The notes beneath the pieces were generated by a model. The model ran no database searches. It was not told the DNA's origin and saw nothing but the letters and a program-made list of their open reading frames with translations. Positions 23,722 to 34,267 of a stretch of 64,000 bases of DNA are shown piece after piece. The position numbers were made by a program, and so were the translations under genes. How positions within the stretch are numbered: the stretch's first letter is position 1; each line of letters begins with the position of its first letter. This DNA is from an uncultured Williamsia sp. (lineage in GTDB: Bacteria; Actinomycetota; Actinomycetes; Mycobacteriales; Mycobacteriaceae), in the NCBI RefSeq assembly GCF_947494875.1, contig NZ_CANLWM010000005.1, positions 310,001 to 374,000 of the forward strand. Reading direction: 5' to 3'.

Positions 23722-24654
23722 ATGACCACCGTCAACGGACACGGGCCCGACGCGACCGAGGGCACCGCACCGACGGGAGCCGGCACAGCGCGCGTCAAGC
23801 GCGGCATGGCCGAGATGCTCAAGGGCGGCGTGATCATGGACGTCGTCACCCCCGAGCAGGCGAAGATCGCCGAGGACGCGGGCGCGGTCGCCGTCATGGC
23901 GCTCGAGCGGGTCCCCGCCGACATCCGCGCCGAGGGCGGCGTGTCGCGCATGAGCGACCCCGACATGATCGACGGCATCATCTCGACCGTCTCGATCCCG
24001 GTGATGGCCAAGGCGCGCATCGGTCACTTCGTCGAGGCGCAGATCCTGCAGAGCCTCGGCGTCGACTACATCGACGAGTCGGAGGTGCTGACCCCGGCCG
24101 ACTACACCCACCACATCGACAAGTTCGCGTTCACCGTCCCGTTCGTGTGCGGTGCGACGAACCTCGGCGAGGCGCTGCGCCGCATCACCGAGGGCGCGGC
24201 GATGATCCGGTCGAAGGGCGAGGCCGGCACCGGCGACGTGTCGAACGCGACGACTCACATGCGGACCATCGGCGGCGAGATCCGCCGCCTCACCTCGTTG
24301 CAGCCCGAGGAGCTCTACCGGGCGGCGAAGGACCTGCAGGCGCCCTACGAGCTCGTCGCCGAGGTCGCCCGCCTGGGCCGGCTGCCGGTCACCATGTTCA
24401 CCGCCGGCGGAATCGCGACCCCCGCCGACGCCGCGATGATGATGCAGCTCGGCGCCGACGGCGTCTTCGTCGGATCGGGGATCTTCAAGTCCGGCAACCC
24501 CGCCGAGCGTGCGGCGGCCATCGTGCAGGCGACCACCTTCCACGACGACCCCGACGTGCTCGCCAAGGTCTCGCGCGGTCTCGGCGAGGCGATGGTCGGG
24601 ATCAACGTCGAGCAGGTGCCGCAGCCGCACCGGCTCGCCGAGCGCGGCTGGTAG
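23722..24654 (+). CDS. pdxS: Pyridoxal 5'-phosphate synthase, lyase subunit
   Basis: A 310-aa PdxS/SNZ TIM-barrel that builds PLP from ribose 5-phosphate, glyceraldehyde 3-phosphate and ammonia supplied by PdxT. The core [31 protein letters not shown] and later [13 protein letters not shown] and [14 protein letters not shown] phosphate-binding loops are family signatures, including the catalytic lysines. A roughly 20-residue variable N-terminal tail precedes the core. The glutaminase partner is 1.8 kb downstream, separated by a PP2C phosphatase and tesB. Confidence 0.96.
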   Translation: MTTVNGHGPDATEGTAPTGAGTARVKRGMAEMLKGGVIMDVVTPEQAKIAEDAGAVAVMALERVPADIRAEGGVSRMSDPDMIDGIISTVSIPVMAKARIGHFVEAQILQSLGVDYIDESEVLTPADYTHHIDKFAFTVPFVCGATNLGEALRRITEGAAMIRSKGEAGTGDVSNATTHMRTIGGEIRRLTSLQPEELYRAAKDLQAPYELVAEVARLGRLPVTMFTAGGIATPADAAMMMQLGADGVFVGSGIFKSGNPAERAAAIVQATTFHDDPDVLAKVSRGLGEAMVGINVEQVPQPHRLAERGW

Positions 24655-24719
24655 GAGTTGCGGATGGGTCGGGGGACCACACGCGCATCGAGGTCGGTTC
24701 GTCCGGGGCCGGCCTCGCG

Positions 24720-25505
24720 GTGAGCGCCGCGCCGATCCGCGACGCGACCGTCGCCGGAATCCAGCACCGCGGTGATCTCGACCTGCTGTGGTCGGCCGTC
24801 AGCGACGTCGGGTTGGTCCGTGAGACGAACGAGGACGCAGCCCTGGTGTCCGACGGTCGGTTCCTCCTCGCCGACGGCATGGGCGGACACGACCGCGGCG
24901 AGGTGGCCAGCGAGAACGCGCTGACGGCACTCGGCGAGGTGGAACTCGGCGAGATGGCCGCCACGCGTGACGGGGTGGTCGCAGCCCTCGACGCCGCGCA
25001 GGAGACGATCGCCGAGATCTCCTCCCGCAACGGTCGACGCGCGGGCACCACCGTCACCGGCGCGGTCCTCGTCACCTACGAGGACACCGACCAGTGGTTG
25101 GTGCTCAACATCGGCGACTCGCGGACCTACCGCTGGTCCGAGGGTGCCCTCGACCAGGTGACCGCGGACCACTCGCAGGTGCAGGAACTCGTCGACGCCG
25201 GGTACCTGACACCCGAGCAGGCCCGCGTCGACCCCCGACGCAACGTCATCACCCGCGCCCTGGGTGCGGGGATGGACGCCGACGCCGACTTCTTCCTGTT
25301 CCCGGTGGTCCGGGGCGACATCCTGCTGGTCTGCTCCGACGGGCTGACCGGCGAGCTGCCCGACGGGGAGATCGCCGCGATCGTCGCCGAGCACGCCGGG
25401 GTCGAGAACCCCGACCCGCAGGCCTTGGCGACCGAACTCGTGCAGGCGACCCTGTCGCTGGGGGCGCGGGACAACGTCACCGTCGTCGTCGTGATGGTGC
25501 GCTGA
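24720..25505 (+). CDS. PP2C-family serine/threonine protein phosphatase
   Basis: A 261-aa soluble PPM phosphatase with all metal-binding motifs: SDVGLVRETNEDAALV, LADGMGGHDRGEVAS, GTTVTGAVL, NIGDSRTYRW, CSDGLTGELPDGEI and GARDNVTVV. It has no membrane helix, unlike PstP, so it is a cytosolic enzyme of unknown target. GTG 24720 is the only in-frame start after the pdxS stop. It lies 65 bases after pdxS and 91 bases before tesB, on the same strand. From memory, M. tuberculosis has no phosphatase between Rv2606c and Rv2605c, so this looks like a lineage-specific insertion. Confidence 0.9.
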   Translation: MSAAPIRDATVAGIQHRGDLDLLWSAVSDVGLVRETNEDAALVSDGRFLLADGMGGHDRGEVASENALTALGEVELGEMAATRDGVVAALDAAQETIAEISSRNGRRAGTTVTGAVLVTYEDTDQWLVLNIGDSRTYRWSEGALDQVTADHSQVQELVDAGYLTPEQARVDPRRNVITRALGAGMDADADFFLFPVVRGDILLVCSDGLTGELPDGEIAAIVAEHAGVENPDPQALATELVQATLSLGARDNVTVVVVMVR

Positions 25506-25596
25506 CCCACATCCGACGCCGCGGATGCGGGATCGGGGCGGCCGAGATGGGAAGATCGTCCACCGTGACGAACGATCCCCGGGCGGTGCAGGGCTG

Positions 25597-26457
25597 ATGG
25601 CGACCATCGAAGAGATCCTCGAACTCGAGCGCATCGACGCCGACATCTACCGCGGCAAGGCGTACACGAGCCAGCTGCAGCGCACCTTCGGTGGCCAGGT
25701 GGCCGGTCAGGCGCTGGTGTCGGCCACCCACACCGTCGACGACGAGTACCGCGTGCACTCGCTGCACGGATACTTCCTGCGGCCCGGCAACCCCGACGCG
25801 CCGACGATCTTCCTCGTCGACCGCATCCGAGACGGCCGCTCGTTCTGCACCCGCCGGGTCACCGGTGTCCAGGAGGGCGAGGCGATCTTCACGATGTCGG
25901 CGTCGTTCGGCAAGCCGTCGGAGGGCCTGGTCCATCAGGACCGCATGCCGGAGGCGCCCGATCCCGAGGACCTTCCCGACGAGGCGACCACCAGGACCGA
26001 GCCGGAGCGTGCGGTGATGCGCGAGTGGGAGAACTTCGACCTGCGGATCGTGCCGCGGGACAGACTGGTCGTCCACCCCAATTTCGCTGCCCAGCAGCGG
26101 GTCTGGTTCAAATACCGCCACCCGCTTCCGGACGACCAGGTGTTCCACGTCTGCACGCTGGCATACATGAGCGACATGACCCTGCTGGGCTCGGCCCAGG
26201 CCGCGCACCCGGACGAGAACCCGCAGAGCGCCTCGCTCGACCACGCCATGTGGTTCCTGCGTCCGTTCCGCGCCGACGACTGGCTCCTCTACGACCAGAC
26301 GTCGCCGTCGGCCGAGGACGGCCGCGCGTTGACACAGGGGCGCATCTTCGACCGCGCGGGCCGGATGGTCGCCGCCGTCACCCAGGAGGGACTCGCCCGG
26401 ACCGGCCGCCCGATGCCCGCCGACCAGCACGCCCGGCGAGCCGGTCAGGACGCGTGA
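25597..26457 (+). CDS. tesB: Acyl-CoA thioesterase II
   Basis: A 286-aa double-hotdog thioesterase that hydrolyses medium and long acyl-CoAs in the cytosol. It shows the TesB family segments [52 protein letters not shown] and [23 protein letters not shown] 25597 follows a gap with no other good start; the GTG at 25565 is out of frame. It equals Rv2605c (tesB2). Its stop overlaps the pdxT start by GTGA, so they are translationally coupled despite unrelated chemistry. Confidence 0.93.
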   Translation: MATIEEILELERIDADIYRGKAYTSQLQRTFGGQVAGQALVSATHTVDDEYRVHSLHGYFLRPGNPDAPTIFLVDRIRDGRSFCTRRVTGVQEGEAIFTMSASFGKPSEGLVHQDRMPEAPDPEDLPDEATTRTEPERAVMREWENFDLRIVPRDRLVVHPNFAAQQRVWFKYRHPLPDDQVFHVCTLAYMSDMTLLGSAQAAHPDENPQSASLDHAMWFLRPFRADDWLLYDQTSPSAEDGRALTQGRIFDRAGRMVAAVTQEGLARTGRPMPADQHARRAGQDA

Positions 26458-27056
26458 CACCGCGGATCGGGGTTCTCGCGCTGCAGGGTGACGTCCGCGA
26501 GCACGTCTGGGCGCTCGCCGACGCCGGCGCGACCGGTGTCCCGATCCGACGGCCCGAGGAACTCGCCGACCTCGACGGGATCGTGCTGCCGGGCGGTGAG
26601 TCCACCACGATGAGCCGTCTGCTCGGTCTCGTCGGGTTGTTCGAGCCCCTGCGGGACGCGATCGCCGGCGGACTGCCCGCCTACGGGTCGTGCGCGGGGA
26701 TGATCCTGCTGGCCTCGGAGGTGCTCGACACCCGCCCCGACGCCCGTCATCTCGACGCTCTCGACATCACCGTGCGCCGCAACGCCTTCGGCCGGCAGGT
26801 GCAGTCGTTCGAGACCGATCTCCTCATGACCGGGCTGGAGGACGGACCCGTGCGGGCGGTGTTCATCCGGGCGCCGTGGGTGGAGGACACAGGCGCGGGG
26901 GTCGAGGTCCTCGCGCGTGTCCCGGACGGCCCCGCGGCCGGTCGCGTGGTCGCGGTCCGGCAGGGGACGGTGCTCGCGACGTCGTTCCATCCCGAGGTCA
27001 CCGGCGACCACCGGGTGCACCGGCTGTTCGTCGACATGGTCTCGGCGGACGTCTGA
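26454..27056 (+). CDS. pdxT: Pyridoxal 5'-phosphate synthase, glutaminase subunit
   Basis: A 200-aa class I glutamine amidotransferase that feeds ammonia to PdxS. Visible are the N-terminal [14 protein letters not shown], the LPGGESTTM oxyanion segment, nucleophile C80 in [10 protein letters not shown] and the His-Glu pair in [10 protein letters not shown]. Length is normal. GTG 26454 overlaps the tesB stop. It is equivalent to Rv2604c. The yebC gene follows after a 119-base gap with its own promoter-like element. Confidence 0.95.
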   Translation: MTPRIGVLALQGDVREHVWALADAGATGVPIRRPEELADLDGIVLPGGESTTMSRLLGLVGLFEPLRDAIAGGLPAYGSCAGMILLASEVLDTRPDARHLDALDITVRRNAFGRQVQSFETDLLMTGLEDGPVRAVFIRAPWVEDTGAGVEVLARVPDGPAAGRVVAVRQGTVLATSFHPEVTGDHRVHRLFVDMVSADV

Positions 27057-27074
27057 GGGCCGATGACGTGCGGG

Positions 27075-27080
27075 TAGACT
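27075..27080 (+). promoter_or_regulatory. Probable -10 element (TAGACT) of yebC
   Basis: TAGACT, 18 bases after the pdxT stop, in the 119-base gap before yebC; a GAAAGGGGC-type ribosome-binding site (27160-27168) precedes ATG 27176. The -35 is not clear. Confidence 0.45.
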
Positions 27081-27175
27081 CGGCCCGCTGAGGACGAGCG
27101 TGCGCGCATCCCCGGTCGGCGGACGAATCGGAGTCCGGTGACGTCGCGGCGGGTGCGAGGAAAGGGGCATGTGCG

Positions 27176-27928
27176 ATGAGCGGCCACTCCAAATGGGCCA
27201 CCACCAAGCACAAGAAGGCGGTGATCGACGCCAAGCGCGGCAAGATGTTCGCCAAGCTGATCAAGAACATCGAGGTCGCCGCGCGGACCGGCGGTGGTGA
27301 CCCGGCCGGCAACCCGACGCTCTACGACGCCATCCAGAAGGCGAAGAAGTCGTCGGTCCCCAACGACAACATCGAGCGCGCCCGCAAGCGCGGTGGTGGG
27401 GAAGAGGGCGGTGGGGCCGACTGGCAGACCATCACCTACGAGGGCTACGGCCCGAACGGTGTCGCGATCCTCATCGAGTGCCTCACCGACAACCGCAACC
27501 GCGCCGCCGGTGAGGTGCGCACGGCCATGACCCGCAATGGCGGCACCATGGCCGATCCCGGTTCGGTCGCCTACCTGTTCACCCGCAAGGGTGTGGTCAC
27601 CCTGGAGAAGAACGGCCAGAGCGAGGACGACGTCCTCACCGCCGTCCTCGACGCCGGTGCCGAGGAGATCACCGATCTCGGTGACGCCTTCGAGATCCTC
27701 AGCGAGCCCACCGATCTCGTCGCGGTCCGCAGCGCGCTGCAGGACGCCGGGATGGACTACGACTCGGCCGAGGCCAGCTTCCGTGCGTCGGTGGAGGTCC
27801 CCGTCGACGCCGAGGGCGCCCGCAAGGTGTTCAAGCTGATCGACGCGCTCGAGGACTGCGACGACGTGCAGGAGGTCTACTCCAACGTCGACGTCTCCGA
27901 CGACGTCCTCGCCGAGATCGACGCCTGA
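27176..27928 (+). CDS. yebC: YebC/PmpR (TACO1) family protein
   Basis: A 250-aa cytosolic protein of the YebC/TACO1 family. Members act in relief of ribosome stalling at proline stretches or as DNA-binding regulators; which applies here cannot be told. The N-terminal signature [20 protein letters not shown] and the [20 protein letters not shown] segment are diagnostic. It is equivalent to Rv2603c and, as in many bacteria, lies close upstream of ruvCAB. It converges with the uridine-kinase-like gene, with 7 bases between stops. Confidence 0.95.
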   Translation: MSGHSKWATTKHKKAVIDAKRGKMFAKLIKNIEVAARTGGGDPAGNPTLYDAIQKAKKSSVPNDNIERARKRGGGEEGGGADWQTITYEGYGPNGVAILIECLTDNRNRAAGEVRTAMTRNGGTMADPGSVAYLFTRKGVVTLEKNGQSEDDVLTAVLDAGAEEITDLGDAFEILSEPTDLVAVRSALQDAGMDYDSAEASFRASVEVPVDAEGARKVFKLIDALEDCDDVQEVYSNVDVSDDVLAEIDA

Positions 27929-27935
27929 GGGGTCC

Positions 27936-28541
27936 TCACGCCACCCGTACCGCGGGGCGGTCGGGGTGATCCCACCGGACCTCGATGTCGGCCGGTCCGG
28001 TTTCGTCTTCGTGCGCGAGCAGCGGTGCGATCGTCCAGTGCCCGTCCTCGGGGGTGCGCCTCCGTAGTGCGCCCGCCGTCATGCGCAGCGCCACCGTGAG
28101 GTCGATGTCGAGCGCGCTGCCGACCAGCATCGGGCCCGCGAGCAGCACGACCTGGTCGGGGCCGGCGGGGCTGGGCACGTCCCGGAACGAGCGGTCGCGC
28201 TGCGGATCCCACAGGCGCGGGAGCCATTCGCCCGTGGACCGCAGGCCGTCGATCACCTCCCGTCCGATCGCCGCGAGGTCGAACCAAACGGTGCGATAGC
28301 TCTCGGCGTCGGTGCGGCCCCACTCCATCCGCGTCGACGCGGGACGCAACCAGTGGTGGAGGTCGACGACGTCGGCGGCACGACCGCCGACGCGCAGCCG
28401 CAGCGCGATCGTCTCGGCGAGCGCGACGGGGTCCGCCGCGTCGGGACCGTCGACCGCGACCACCCGTCGTCCGGGCAGTTCGTCCACGGCGTCCACACAC
28501 GCCTCGACGAGGCCGTCGGGACTGAGGGGTCGGTATCGCAT
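27936..28541 (-). CDS. Uridine-kinase-like protein without a functional P-loop
   Basis: A 201-aa protein with the outline of nucleoside or uridine kinases: [17 protein letters not shown] at residues 27-43 occupies the P-loop position, HHWLRP resembles the substrate segment, and [10 protein letters not shown] and VVLLAGPML follow. The Walker A consensus would read GPDASGKTT; here the SGKT is ADPV, so the phosphate-binding lysine and serine/threonine are lost. ATP-dependent phosphorylation is unlikely. It sits between yebC and ruvC, convergent with the former and divergent from the latter. It may be a degenerate or repurposed paralogue; the reading frame itself is intact. Confidence 0.75.
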   Translation of the reverse strand: MRYRPLSPDGLVEACVDAVDELPGRRVVAVDGPDAADPVALAETIALRLRVGGRAADVVDLHHWLRPASTRMEWGRTDAESYRTVWFDLAAIGREVIDGLRSTGEWLPRLWDPQRDRSFRDVPSPAGPDQVVLLAGPMLVGSALDIDLTVALRMTAGALRRRTPEDGHWTIAPLLAHEDETGPADIEVRWDHPDRPAVRVA

Positions 28542-28608
28542 CGCCGTCCATCCTCCCGCGGCCCGAGGACTCGCCGTGTCGATCCCCGGCGGTGACGGGC
28601 CGGCTGGA

Positions 28609-28614
28609 TAGGAT
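28609..28614 (+). promoter_or_regulatory. Probable -10 element (TAGGAT) of ruvCAB
   Basis: TAGGAT 43 bases upstream of the ruvC GTG, with CCGGAGG at 28638-28644 as ribosome-binding site. No LexA-type box (GAAC-N4-GTTC) is seen; the nearest is GAACAACTGTTCG at 28618-28630, which contains GAAC-5 bases-GTTC and so has the arms of an SOS box with one extra base. Confidence 0.45.
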
Positions 28615-28651
28615 CTCGAACAACTGTTCGTCTCGATCCGGAGGTCTCGGT

Positions 28652-29200
28652 GTGCGCGTGATGGGTGTCGACCCCGGGCTGACGCGGTGCGGCATCGCGC
28701 TGGTGGAGTCCGGCGCGGGTCGAGCGGTCACCGCCCTCGACGTGGACGTGGTGCGCACGCCCTCCTCGATGGACCTCGCCGAGCGGCTGCTCGCGGTCCA
28801 CACCGCGGCCTGCCACTGGCTCGACACCCACCATCCCGACGTCGTCGCCGTCGAGCGCGTGTTCGCGCAGAACCAGGTGAGCACGGCCATGGGGACGGCC
28901 CAGGCGGGCGGCGTGATCGCACTCGCCGCCGCCCAACGCGGCATCCCCGTGCGTTTCCACACCCCCAGCGAGGTGAAGGCGGCCGTCACCGGTAGTGGTC
29001 GCGCGGACAAGGCGCAGGTCACCGCGATGGTGACGCGCATCCTGGGTATGCAGACGAAGCCGAAGCCCGCGGATGCCGCCGACGCGCTGGCCCTCGCCAT
29101 CTGTCACTGCTGGCGGGGCCCGATGGCCGAGCGCCTCGCCGCCGCGCAGGCGCGGGCGGTCGGTGCGGGTGCAACGCGGACGTCGTGGGTGCAGCCGTGA
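28652..29200 (+). CDS. ruvC: Crossover junction endodeoxyribonuclease RuvC
   Basis: A 182-aa Holliday-junction resolvase that nicks four-way junctions symmetrically, working with RuvAB. Catalytic acidic residues are visible at D7 (VMGVDPGL), E68 (VAVERVF) and the C-terminal [12 protein letters not shown] pair. GTG 28652 is chosen for the CCGGAGG seven bases upstream; GTG 28658 is the only close alternative. Its stop overlaps the ruvA start by GTGA. It is equivalent to Rv2594c. Confidence 0.95.
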   Translation: MRVMGVDPGLTRCGIALVESGAGRAVTALDVDVVRTPSSMDLAERLLAVHTAACHWLDTHHPDVVAVERVFAQNQVSTAMGTAQAGGVIALAAAQRGIPVRFHTPSEVKAAVTGSGRADKAQVTAMVTRILGMQTKPKPADAADALALAICHCWRGPMAERLAAAQARAVGAGATRTSWVQP

Positions 29201-29805
29201 TCGCCTCACTGCGCGGGCCGGTGATCCACATCGCCCTCGACCACCTCGTCATCGAGTGCGCCGGCGTCGGGTACCGCGTGCTGGCCACCCCGTCGACCCT
29301 CGCGAGCGTCCAGCGCGGGGCCGAGACCACACTGCTCACGGCGATGATCGTCCGCGAGGACTCGATGACCCTCTACGGGTTCACCGAACCCGACGCCCGC
29401 GACCTGTTCGCGCTGCTGCAGACGGTCACCGGTGTCGGGCCGCGGCTGGCGATGGCGACGCTGGCGGTCCTCGAACCGTCGGCACTGCGTGCGGCCCTCG
29501 CCGACTCCGACGTGAAGGCCCTGTGCACGGTCCCCGGAGTCGGCAAGCGGGTCGCCGAACGGCTCGTCGTGGAACTGCGCGACAAGGTCGACCGCCCGCA
29601 GTCCGTTGCGACGGACTCCGGGGGGATCGGTCTGGCCGCCTCGATGAGCGTGCGCGACCAGGTCGTCGAGGCCCTGGTCGGACTCGGATTCCCCGTGCCG
29701 GCCGCCGAGAAGGCCGTGACCGCGGTGCTCGCCGACGACCCCGACGCCGACTCCGCCCGCGCCCTGCGCGCCGGTCTCGCGCTGCTCGGGAAGACGACGC
29801 GATGA
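29197..29805 (+). CDS. ruvA: Holliday junction branch-migration protein RuvA
   Basis: A 202-aa protein that binds the four-way junction as a tetramer and loads the RuvB motor. The N-terminal OB domain ([26 protein letters not shown]), two helix-hairpin-helix motifs ([15 protein letters not shown] and [19 protein letters not shown]) and the C-terminal RuvB-binding domain III after a Gly/Ser linker are all present. Both ends overlap neighbours by four bases, coupling ruvC-ruvA-ruvB. Confidence 0.95.
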   Translation: MIASLRGPVIHIALDHLVIECAGVGYRVLATPSTLASVQRGAETTLLTAMIVREDSMTLYGFTEPDARDLFALLQTVTGVGPRLAMATLAVLEPSALRAALADSDVKALCTVPGVGKRVAERLVVELRDKVDRPQSVATDSGGIGLAASMSVRDQVVEALVGLGFPVPAAEKAVTAVLADDPDADSARALRAGLALLGKTTR

Positions 29806-30914
29806 GCGACGGGTACGACCCGGAACCCGACGAGACCGACCGCGCGGTGAGTCCGTTCACGGTCGCCTCCGACGGCGACCTCGACGCGGGCCTGCGCCCG
29901 AAGTCGTTGGCCGACTTCATCGGTCAGCCGCGGGTGTGCGAGCAGCTCGAGCTGGTGCTCGCCGGCGCCCGCGGCCGTGGCGGCACCCCCGACCACATCC
30001 TGCTGTCGGGCCCACCGGGCCTCGGCAAGACGTCGCTGGCGATGATCATCGCAGGGGAGATGGGCTCGGCGATCCGGGTGACGTCGGGCCCGGCGCTCGA
30101 ACGTGCCGGTGACCTGGCCGCCATGCTGTCGAACCTCGTCGAGGGCGACGTGCTGTTCATCGACGAGATCCACCGCATCGCCCGACCGGCCGAGGAGATG
30201 CTCTACCTCGCGATGGAGGACTACCGCGTCGACGTGGTGGTGGGGAAGGGGCCGGGCGCCACCTCCATCCCGCTCGACGTCGCACCGTTCACCCTCGTCG
30301 GGGCGACCACCCGCTCCGGGTCGCTGACGGGACCGCTGCGCGACCGGTTCGGGTTCACCGCGCACATGGAGTTCTACGAGCCGTCGGAATTGGTCCGGGT
30401 GCTCGTGCGGTCGGCCGGGATCCTCGGTGTCCGGATGGCGCCCGATGCGGCGGTCGAGATCGCCGGTCGGTCCCGTGGGACGCCGCGCATCGCGAACCGA
30501 CTGCTGCGACGTGTGCGGGACTACGCCGAGGTCCGCGGCGACGGCACCGTGACCCTCGCGGTCGCCCGAGCCGCGCTCGCGGTCTACGACGTCGACGAGC
30601 TGGGCTTCGACCGTCTCGACCGCGCCGTCCTCGACGCGCTCGTCCGAGGTTTCGGCGGGGGACCGGTGGGCGTCTCGACGCTGGCTGTGGCGGTCGGGGA
30701 GGAACCGACGACCGTCGAGGAGGTGTGCGAGCCGTTCCTCGTGCGCGCCGGGATGATCGCCCGAACCCCCCGCGGCCGGGTCGCGACCGCGGCCGCGTGG
30801 CATCACCTCGATCTCACCCCGCCCGCCGGGGCGATGACCGGCGCCTACGGCGTGCGGACCCGTGATCTGCAGAGCGAGGCCCTGTTCGACCCCGACGACG
30901 ACCCCGTGGTCTGA
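29802..30914 (+). CDS. ruvB: Holliday junction DNA helicase RuvB
   Basis: A 370-aa AAA+ motor driving branch migration. Walker A is GPPGLGKTS, Walker [10 protein letters not shown], sensor 1 LVGATTRSG and the Arg finger region GPLRDRFGF; the C-terminal winged helix has [16 protein letters not shown] charged N-terminal tail of about 30 residues is typical of actinobacteria. ATG 29802 overlaps the ruvA stop. A 124-base gap separates it from yajC. Confidence 0.96.
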   Translation: MSDGYDPEPDETDRAVSPFTVASDGDLDAGLRPKSLADFIGQPRVCEQLELVLAGARGRGGTPDHILLSGPPGLGKTSLAMIIAGEMGSAIRVTSGPALERAGDLAAMLSNLVEGDVLFIDEIHRIARPAEEMLYLAMEDYRVDVVVGKGPGATSIPLDVAPFTLVGATTRSGSLTGPLRDRFGFTAHMEFYEPSELVRVLVRSAGILGVRMAPDAAVEIAGRSRGTPRIANRLLRRVRDYAEVRGDGTVTLAVARAALAVYDVDELGFDRLDRAVLDALVRGFGGGPVGVSTLAVAVGEEPTTVEEVCEPFLVRAGMIARTPRGRVATAAAWHHLDLTPPAGAMTGAYGVRTRDLQSEALFDPDDDPVV

Positions 30915-31038
30915 TCAACACCTCCCGCGACGGCCCGGTGCCCGGAACGTCCGATTCTTGCGTGGGGTGGCACACTGGATGTCGTCCCGGCACGCTGCGG
31001 CGTCGCCCACCCGAGTTCGTCGCGAGGTTCGTCACCCC

Positions 31039-31416
31039 ATGGAATTCCTCTTCCCGGTCATCCTGATCGTCCTGGTCGGCTTCATGCTGCTCACCGCACG
31101 CCGCCAGAAGAAGGCGCAGGCGCAGACCCAGCAGATGCAGGACTCGCTGTCGGTCGGCGACCGCGTGCAGACCACCTCGGGCGTGTACGGCACGGTGACC
31201 GGCGTCGACGACGGTGTCGTCGACCTGGAGCTGGCCACCGGTTACGTCACCCGCTGGAACCGTCTGGCCGTCCGGGAGGTCGTCCACGCCGACGACCTCG
31301 CCGCGTCCTACCCGGGTGCGCCCGTGTCGGGCCCCGCCAGCGACGACACCGAGGGCGGCAGCATCGACGCCGACCACACCGTCGCCCTGGAGAAGGACTC
31401 CGAGCGGGAGCGCTGA
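31039..31416 (+). CDS. yajC: Preprotein translocase subunit YajC
   Basis: A 125-aa single-span membrane protein accessory to SecDF. The N-terminal helix FLFPVILIVLVGFMLLTARRQKK and the following SVGDRVQTTSGVYGTVTGVDDG barrel are the family hallmarks. The C-terminal 40 residues are acidic and low-complexity. ATG 31039 is the start matching the family; longer frames lack similarity. It precedes secD by 143 bases, equivalent to Rv2588c. Confidence 0.92.
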   Translation: MEFLFPVILIVLVGFMLLTARRQKKAQAQTQQMQDSLSVGDRVQTTSGVYGTVTGVDDGVVDLELATGYVTRWNRLAVREVVHADDLAASYPGAPVSGPASDDTEGGSIDADHTVALEKDSERER

Positions 31417-31492
31417 CCGGAACGTCGCGTCGCTGCGCACCCCGGCGGTCGTCTCACGACGACGGCCGGTGATGGTGTGCCCGGGCGCCACG

Positions 31493-31498
31493 TAGCCT
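31493..31498 (+). promoter_or_regulatory. Possible -10 element (TAGCCT) of secDF
   Basis: TAGCCT lies 62 bases before the secD GTG in the yajC-secD gap; CGAGGAG (31541-31547) is the likely ribosome-binding site. Weak on its own. Confidence 0.35.
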
Positions 31499-31559
31499 GT
31501 CTGCGGACCGTCGGCACCCCGACGGCGTCCCCCCGCTTCACCGAGGAGTCGTTGCACTC

Positions 31560-33110
31560 GTGGCACCGTCCAAACGCGAGACCCCGCCCCTGGTCATCGT
31601 GGGCGCATTCATGCTGCTCATAGTCATCGTCTATGTCCTCGTGTTCTTCACGGGCGGCGGAGGCGCGAAGCCCAAGCTCGGCATCGACCTGCAGGGCGGC
31701 ACACGGGTCACCCTGACCGCGCGCACCCCGGACGGCGCCGCGCCGGCGAAGGACCAGCTCGACCGCGCGAAGCAGATCATCGAGCAGCGCGTCAACGGCC
31801 TCGGCGTCTCCGGGTCCGAGGTCATCATCGACGGCAGCAACCTCGTCATCACCGTGCCGGGCACCGACGGTCGTCAGGCTCGGACCCTCGGCCAGACGGC
31901 ACGCCTGTACGTGCGGCCCGTGGTCGACGTGAAGGCCGCGACACCGATGCAGCCCGTGCAGCAGCCGGCGGGGGAGACCAACGCCGCGGCGATCGCCGCC
32001 GCGAAGGCGGCGCGGCAGGCGCCGGCGAACGCGAACACCACGCAGCTCGAGGCGCAGATGGCGAAGACCAACTGCAACCCGGGGAGCGCGGACCCGCTGC
32101 AGGGCAACGACGACCCGAGCCAGTACCTCGTCGCCTGCTCGCAGGACGGTGCGCAGGTCTACCTGCTCGGACCGGAGATCATCGACGGCCGCGACATCGC
32201 GAGCGCGACCGCCACGACCACGCAGCAGAGCGGCGCGTGGATCGTGCAGGTCGGGTTCAAGGGCGCGGCACAGAGCTTCTGGCCCAAGTACACCGGTGAG
32301 AACGTCGGCAAGCAGACCGCGTTCACCCTCGACTCCAAGGTCGTGAGCGCCCCGCAGATCCAGGGTGCGATCACCTCGCCGACCACCGAGATCAGCGGCA
32401 ACTTCAGCCAGACCACGGCCAACGACCTGGCGAACGTCCTCAAGTACGGCTCGCTGCCGCTGTCGTTCAAGTCCTCCGACGCCGAGACCGTCTCGGCGAC
32501 ACTGGGACTCGCATCTCTGCGGGCCGGCCTGATCGCCGGCGCCATCGGTCTCGTCGCGGTGCTGGTCTACGCGTTGCTCTACTACCGGATGCTCGGGTTC
32601 CTGACGATGCTGTCGCTGATCGCCTCCGGTGTGATGGTGTACGGCATCCTCGTGCTGCTCGGCCGGTGGATCAACTTCACCCTCGACCTCTCGGGCATCG
32701 CCGGCCTCATCATCGGCATCGGCATGACCGCGGACTCGTTCGTCGTCTACTTCGAACGAATAAAGGACGAGATGCGTGAGGGGAGGAGTTTCCGATCCGC
32801 TGTGCCGCGCGGCTGGGCACGCGCGCGGCGCACCATCTGGTCGGGCAACGCGGTCAGCTTCATCGCCGCCGCCGCGATCTACTTCCTCGCGATCGGCGAG
32901 GTGCGCGGGTTCGCGTTCACGCTCGGACTGACGACGATCCTCGACATCGTGGTCGTCTTCCTGGTCACCCACCCGCTGGTGGTGCTGGCCAGCCGGTCCT
33001 CGTTCCTGTCGAAGCCGTCGGTCAACGGTCTCGGGGCCGTCACCCAGGTCGCCCGTGAACGTCGCGCCGCGGCGACGGGCACCGCGAAGAAGGAAGAGGC
33101 GGTCCGATGA
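31560..33110 (+). CDS. secD: Protein translocase subunit SecD
   Basis: A 516-aa RND-like membrane protein that uses the proton gradient to pull exported proteins through SecYEG. One N-terminal helix, a large periplasmic region starting with [13 protein letters not shown] (the conserved D-L-x-G-G motif), then a cluster of five helices with [34 protein letters not shown] and the RAxxxGxxRA-type loop. An Ala/Gln-rich insertion at about residues 125-165 (between [10 protein letters not shown] and the CNPGSADP segment) is longer than in E. coli but common in actinobacteria. Its stop overlaps secF. Confidence 0.94.
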   Translation: MAPSKRETPPLVIVGAFMLLIVIVYVLVFFTGGGGAKPKLGIDLQGGTRVTLTARTPDGAAPAKDQLDRAKQIIEQRVNGLGVSGSEVIIDGSNLVITVPGTDGRQARTLGQTARLYVRPVVDVKAATPMQPVQQPAGETNAAAIAAAKAARQAPANANTTQLEAQMAKTNCNPGSADPLQGNDDPSQYLVACSQDGAQVYLLGPEIIDGRDIASATATTTQQSGAWIVQVGFKGAAQSFWPKYTGENVGKQTAFTLDSKVVSAPQIQGAITSPTTEISGNFSQTTANDLANVLKYGSLPLSFKSSDAETVSATLGLASLRAGLIAGAIGLVAVLVYALLYYRMLGFLTMLSLIASGVMVYGILVLLGRWINFTLDLSGIAGLIIGIGMTADSFVVYFERIKDEMREGRSFRSAVPRGWARARRTIWSGNAVSFIAAAAIYFLAIGEVRGFAFTLGLTTILDIVVVFLVTHPLVVLASRSSFLSKPSVNGLGAVTQVARERRAAATGTAKKEEAVR

Positions 33111-34267
33111 GCCGGGACACCGACACCGACGTCGTCATCGACGACGACGCCACCGAGGCCCGCAACCGCACGGTCGCGCAGAAGCACTCGTTGCTGTCGC
33201 GGCTGTACACCGGCACCGGTGCCTTCGAGGTCGTCGGCCGGCGACGGATGTGGTTCTCCATCACCGCCGGCATCGTCGCGATCTGTCTGCTGTCCATCGT
33301 GTTCCGCGGGTTCACCCTCGGCATCGACTTCGAGGGCGGCACGCAGATCTCGTTCACGAACACCTCGCAGACGTCGACGTCTGCGGTGGAGAACGTCTTC
33401 TCCGATGCTCTCGGCCGTGACGCGGAGTCGGTACAGACCGCGGGGTCCGGGTCGAGTGCGACCGTGCAGGTCCGCACCTCGACGCTGACCCAGGCGGAGA
33501 CCGAGAAGATCACCGCGGCGCTGGCCCAGCGGTTCGGGCCCGCGTTGACCGCCGACGACATCAACTCCTCCGACGTGAGTTCGACGTGGGGCGGCGAGGT
33601 CACCCAGAAGGCGTTGATCGCGCTCGCGGTGTTCCTCGCGATCGTGTTGGTCTACATCGCGGTGCGGTTCGACAAGGAGATGTCGGCGGCGGCGATGGCC
33701 ACCATGATCTTCGACATCGTCGTCACCGCCGGCGTCTACTCGATCGTCGGTTTCGAGGTCACGCCCGCGACCGTCATCGGTCTGCTGACCATTCTCGGCT
33801 TCTCCCTCTACGACACCGTCGTCGTGTTCGACAAGGTGGAGGAGAACGTCCGCGGCGTCCTGCACACGACTCGCCGCACCTACGCCGAACAGGCGAACCT
33901 GGCGGTGAACCAGACACTCATGCGGTCGATCAACACGACGGTGATCTCGGTGCTGCCGATCATCGCCCTGATGGTGATCGCCGTCTGGCTGCTCGGTGTC
34001 GGGACGCTCAAGGACCTCGGACTGATCCAGCTGGTCGGCGTCGTGGTCGGCACGTTCTCGTCGGTGGCGTTCGCAACACCGCTGCTGGTGACGCTGAAGG
34101 AGCGCCGCAAGGACATCCGGGAGCACACGAGCCGGGTGCTCGCGCGCCGCGCCGGCTCTGATGAAACCGACGCCGTCGGCGCGCGGACGCGCACGTCGCT
34201 GTCGAAGACGTCGGTCGCCACGGCCACGGGCGACCGCCCGTCGGGCAAGCGGAACCGTCGGCGGTGA
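33107..34267 (+). CDS. secF: Protein translocase subunit SecF
   Basis: A 386-aa partner of SecD. It has a cytoplasmic N-terminal extension of about 40 residues, one helix, the periplasmic [12 protein letters not shown] motif and a five-helix bundle including [21 protein letters not shown]-type residues and the [12 protein letters not shown] segment. The C-terminal tail after residue 340 is polar and basic. ATG 33107 overlaps the secD stop, and its stop overlaps apt by GTGA. It is equivalent to Rv2586c. Confidence 0.94.
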   Translation: MSRDTDTDVVIDDDATEARNRTVAQKHSLLSRLYTGTGAFEVVGRRRMWFSITAGIVAICLLSIVFRGFTLGIDFEGGTQISFTNTSQTSTSAVENVFSDALGRDAESVQTAGSGSSATVQVRTSTLTQAETEKITAALAQRFGPALTADDINSSDVSSTWGGEVTQKALIALAVFLAIVLVYIAVRFDKEMSAAAMATMIFDIVVTAGVYSIVGFEVTPATVIGLLTILGFSLYDTVVVFDKVEENVRGVLHTTRRTYAEQANLAVNQTLMRSINTTVISVLPIIALMVIAVWLLGVGTLKDLGLIQLVGVVVGTFSSVAFATPLLVTLKERRKDIREHTSRVLARRAGSDETDAVGARTRTSLSKTSVATATGDRPSGKRNRRR

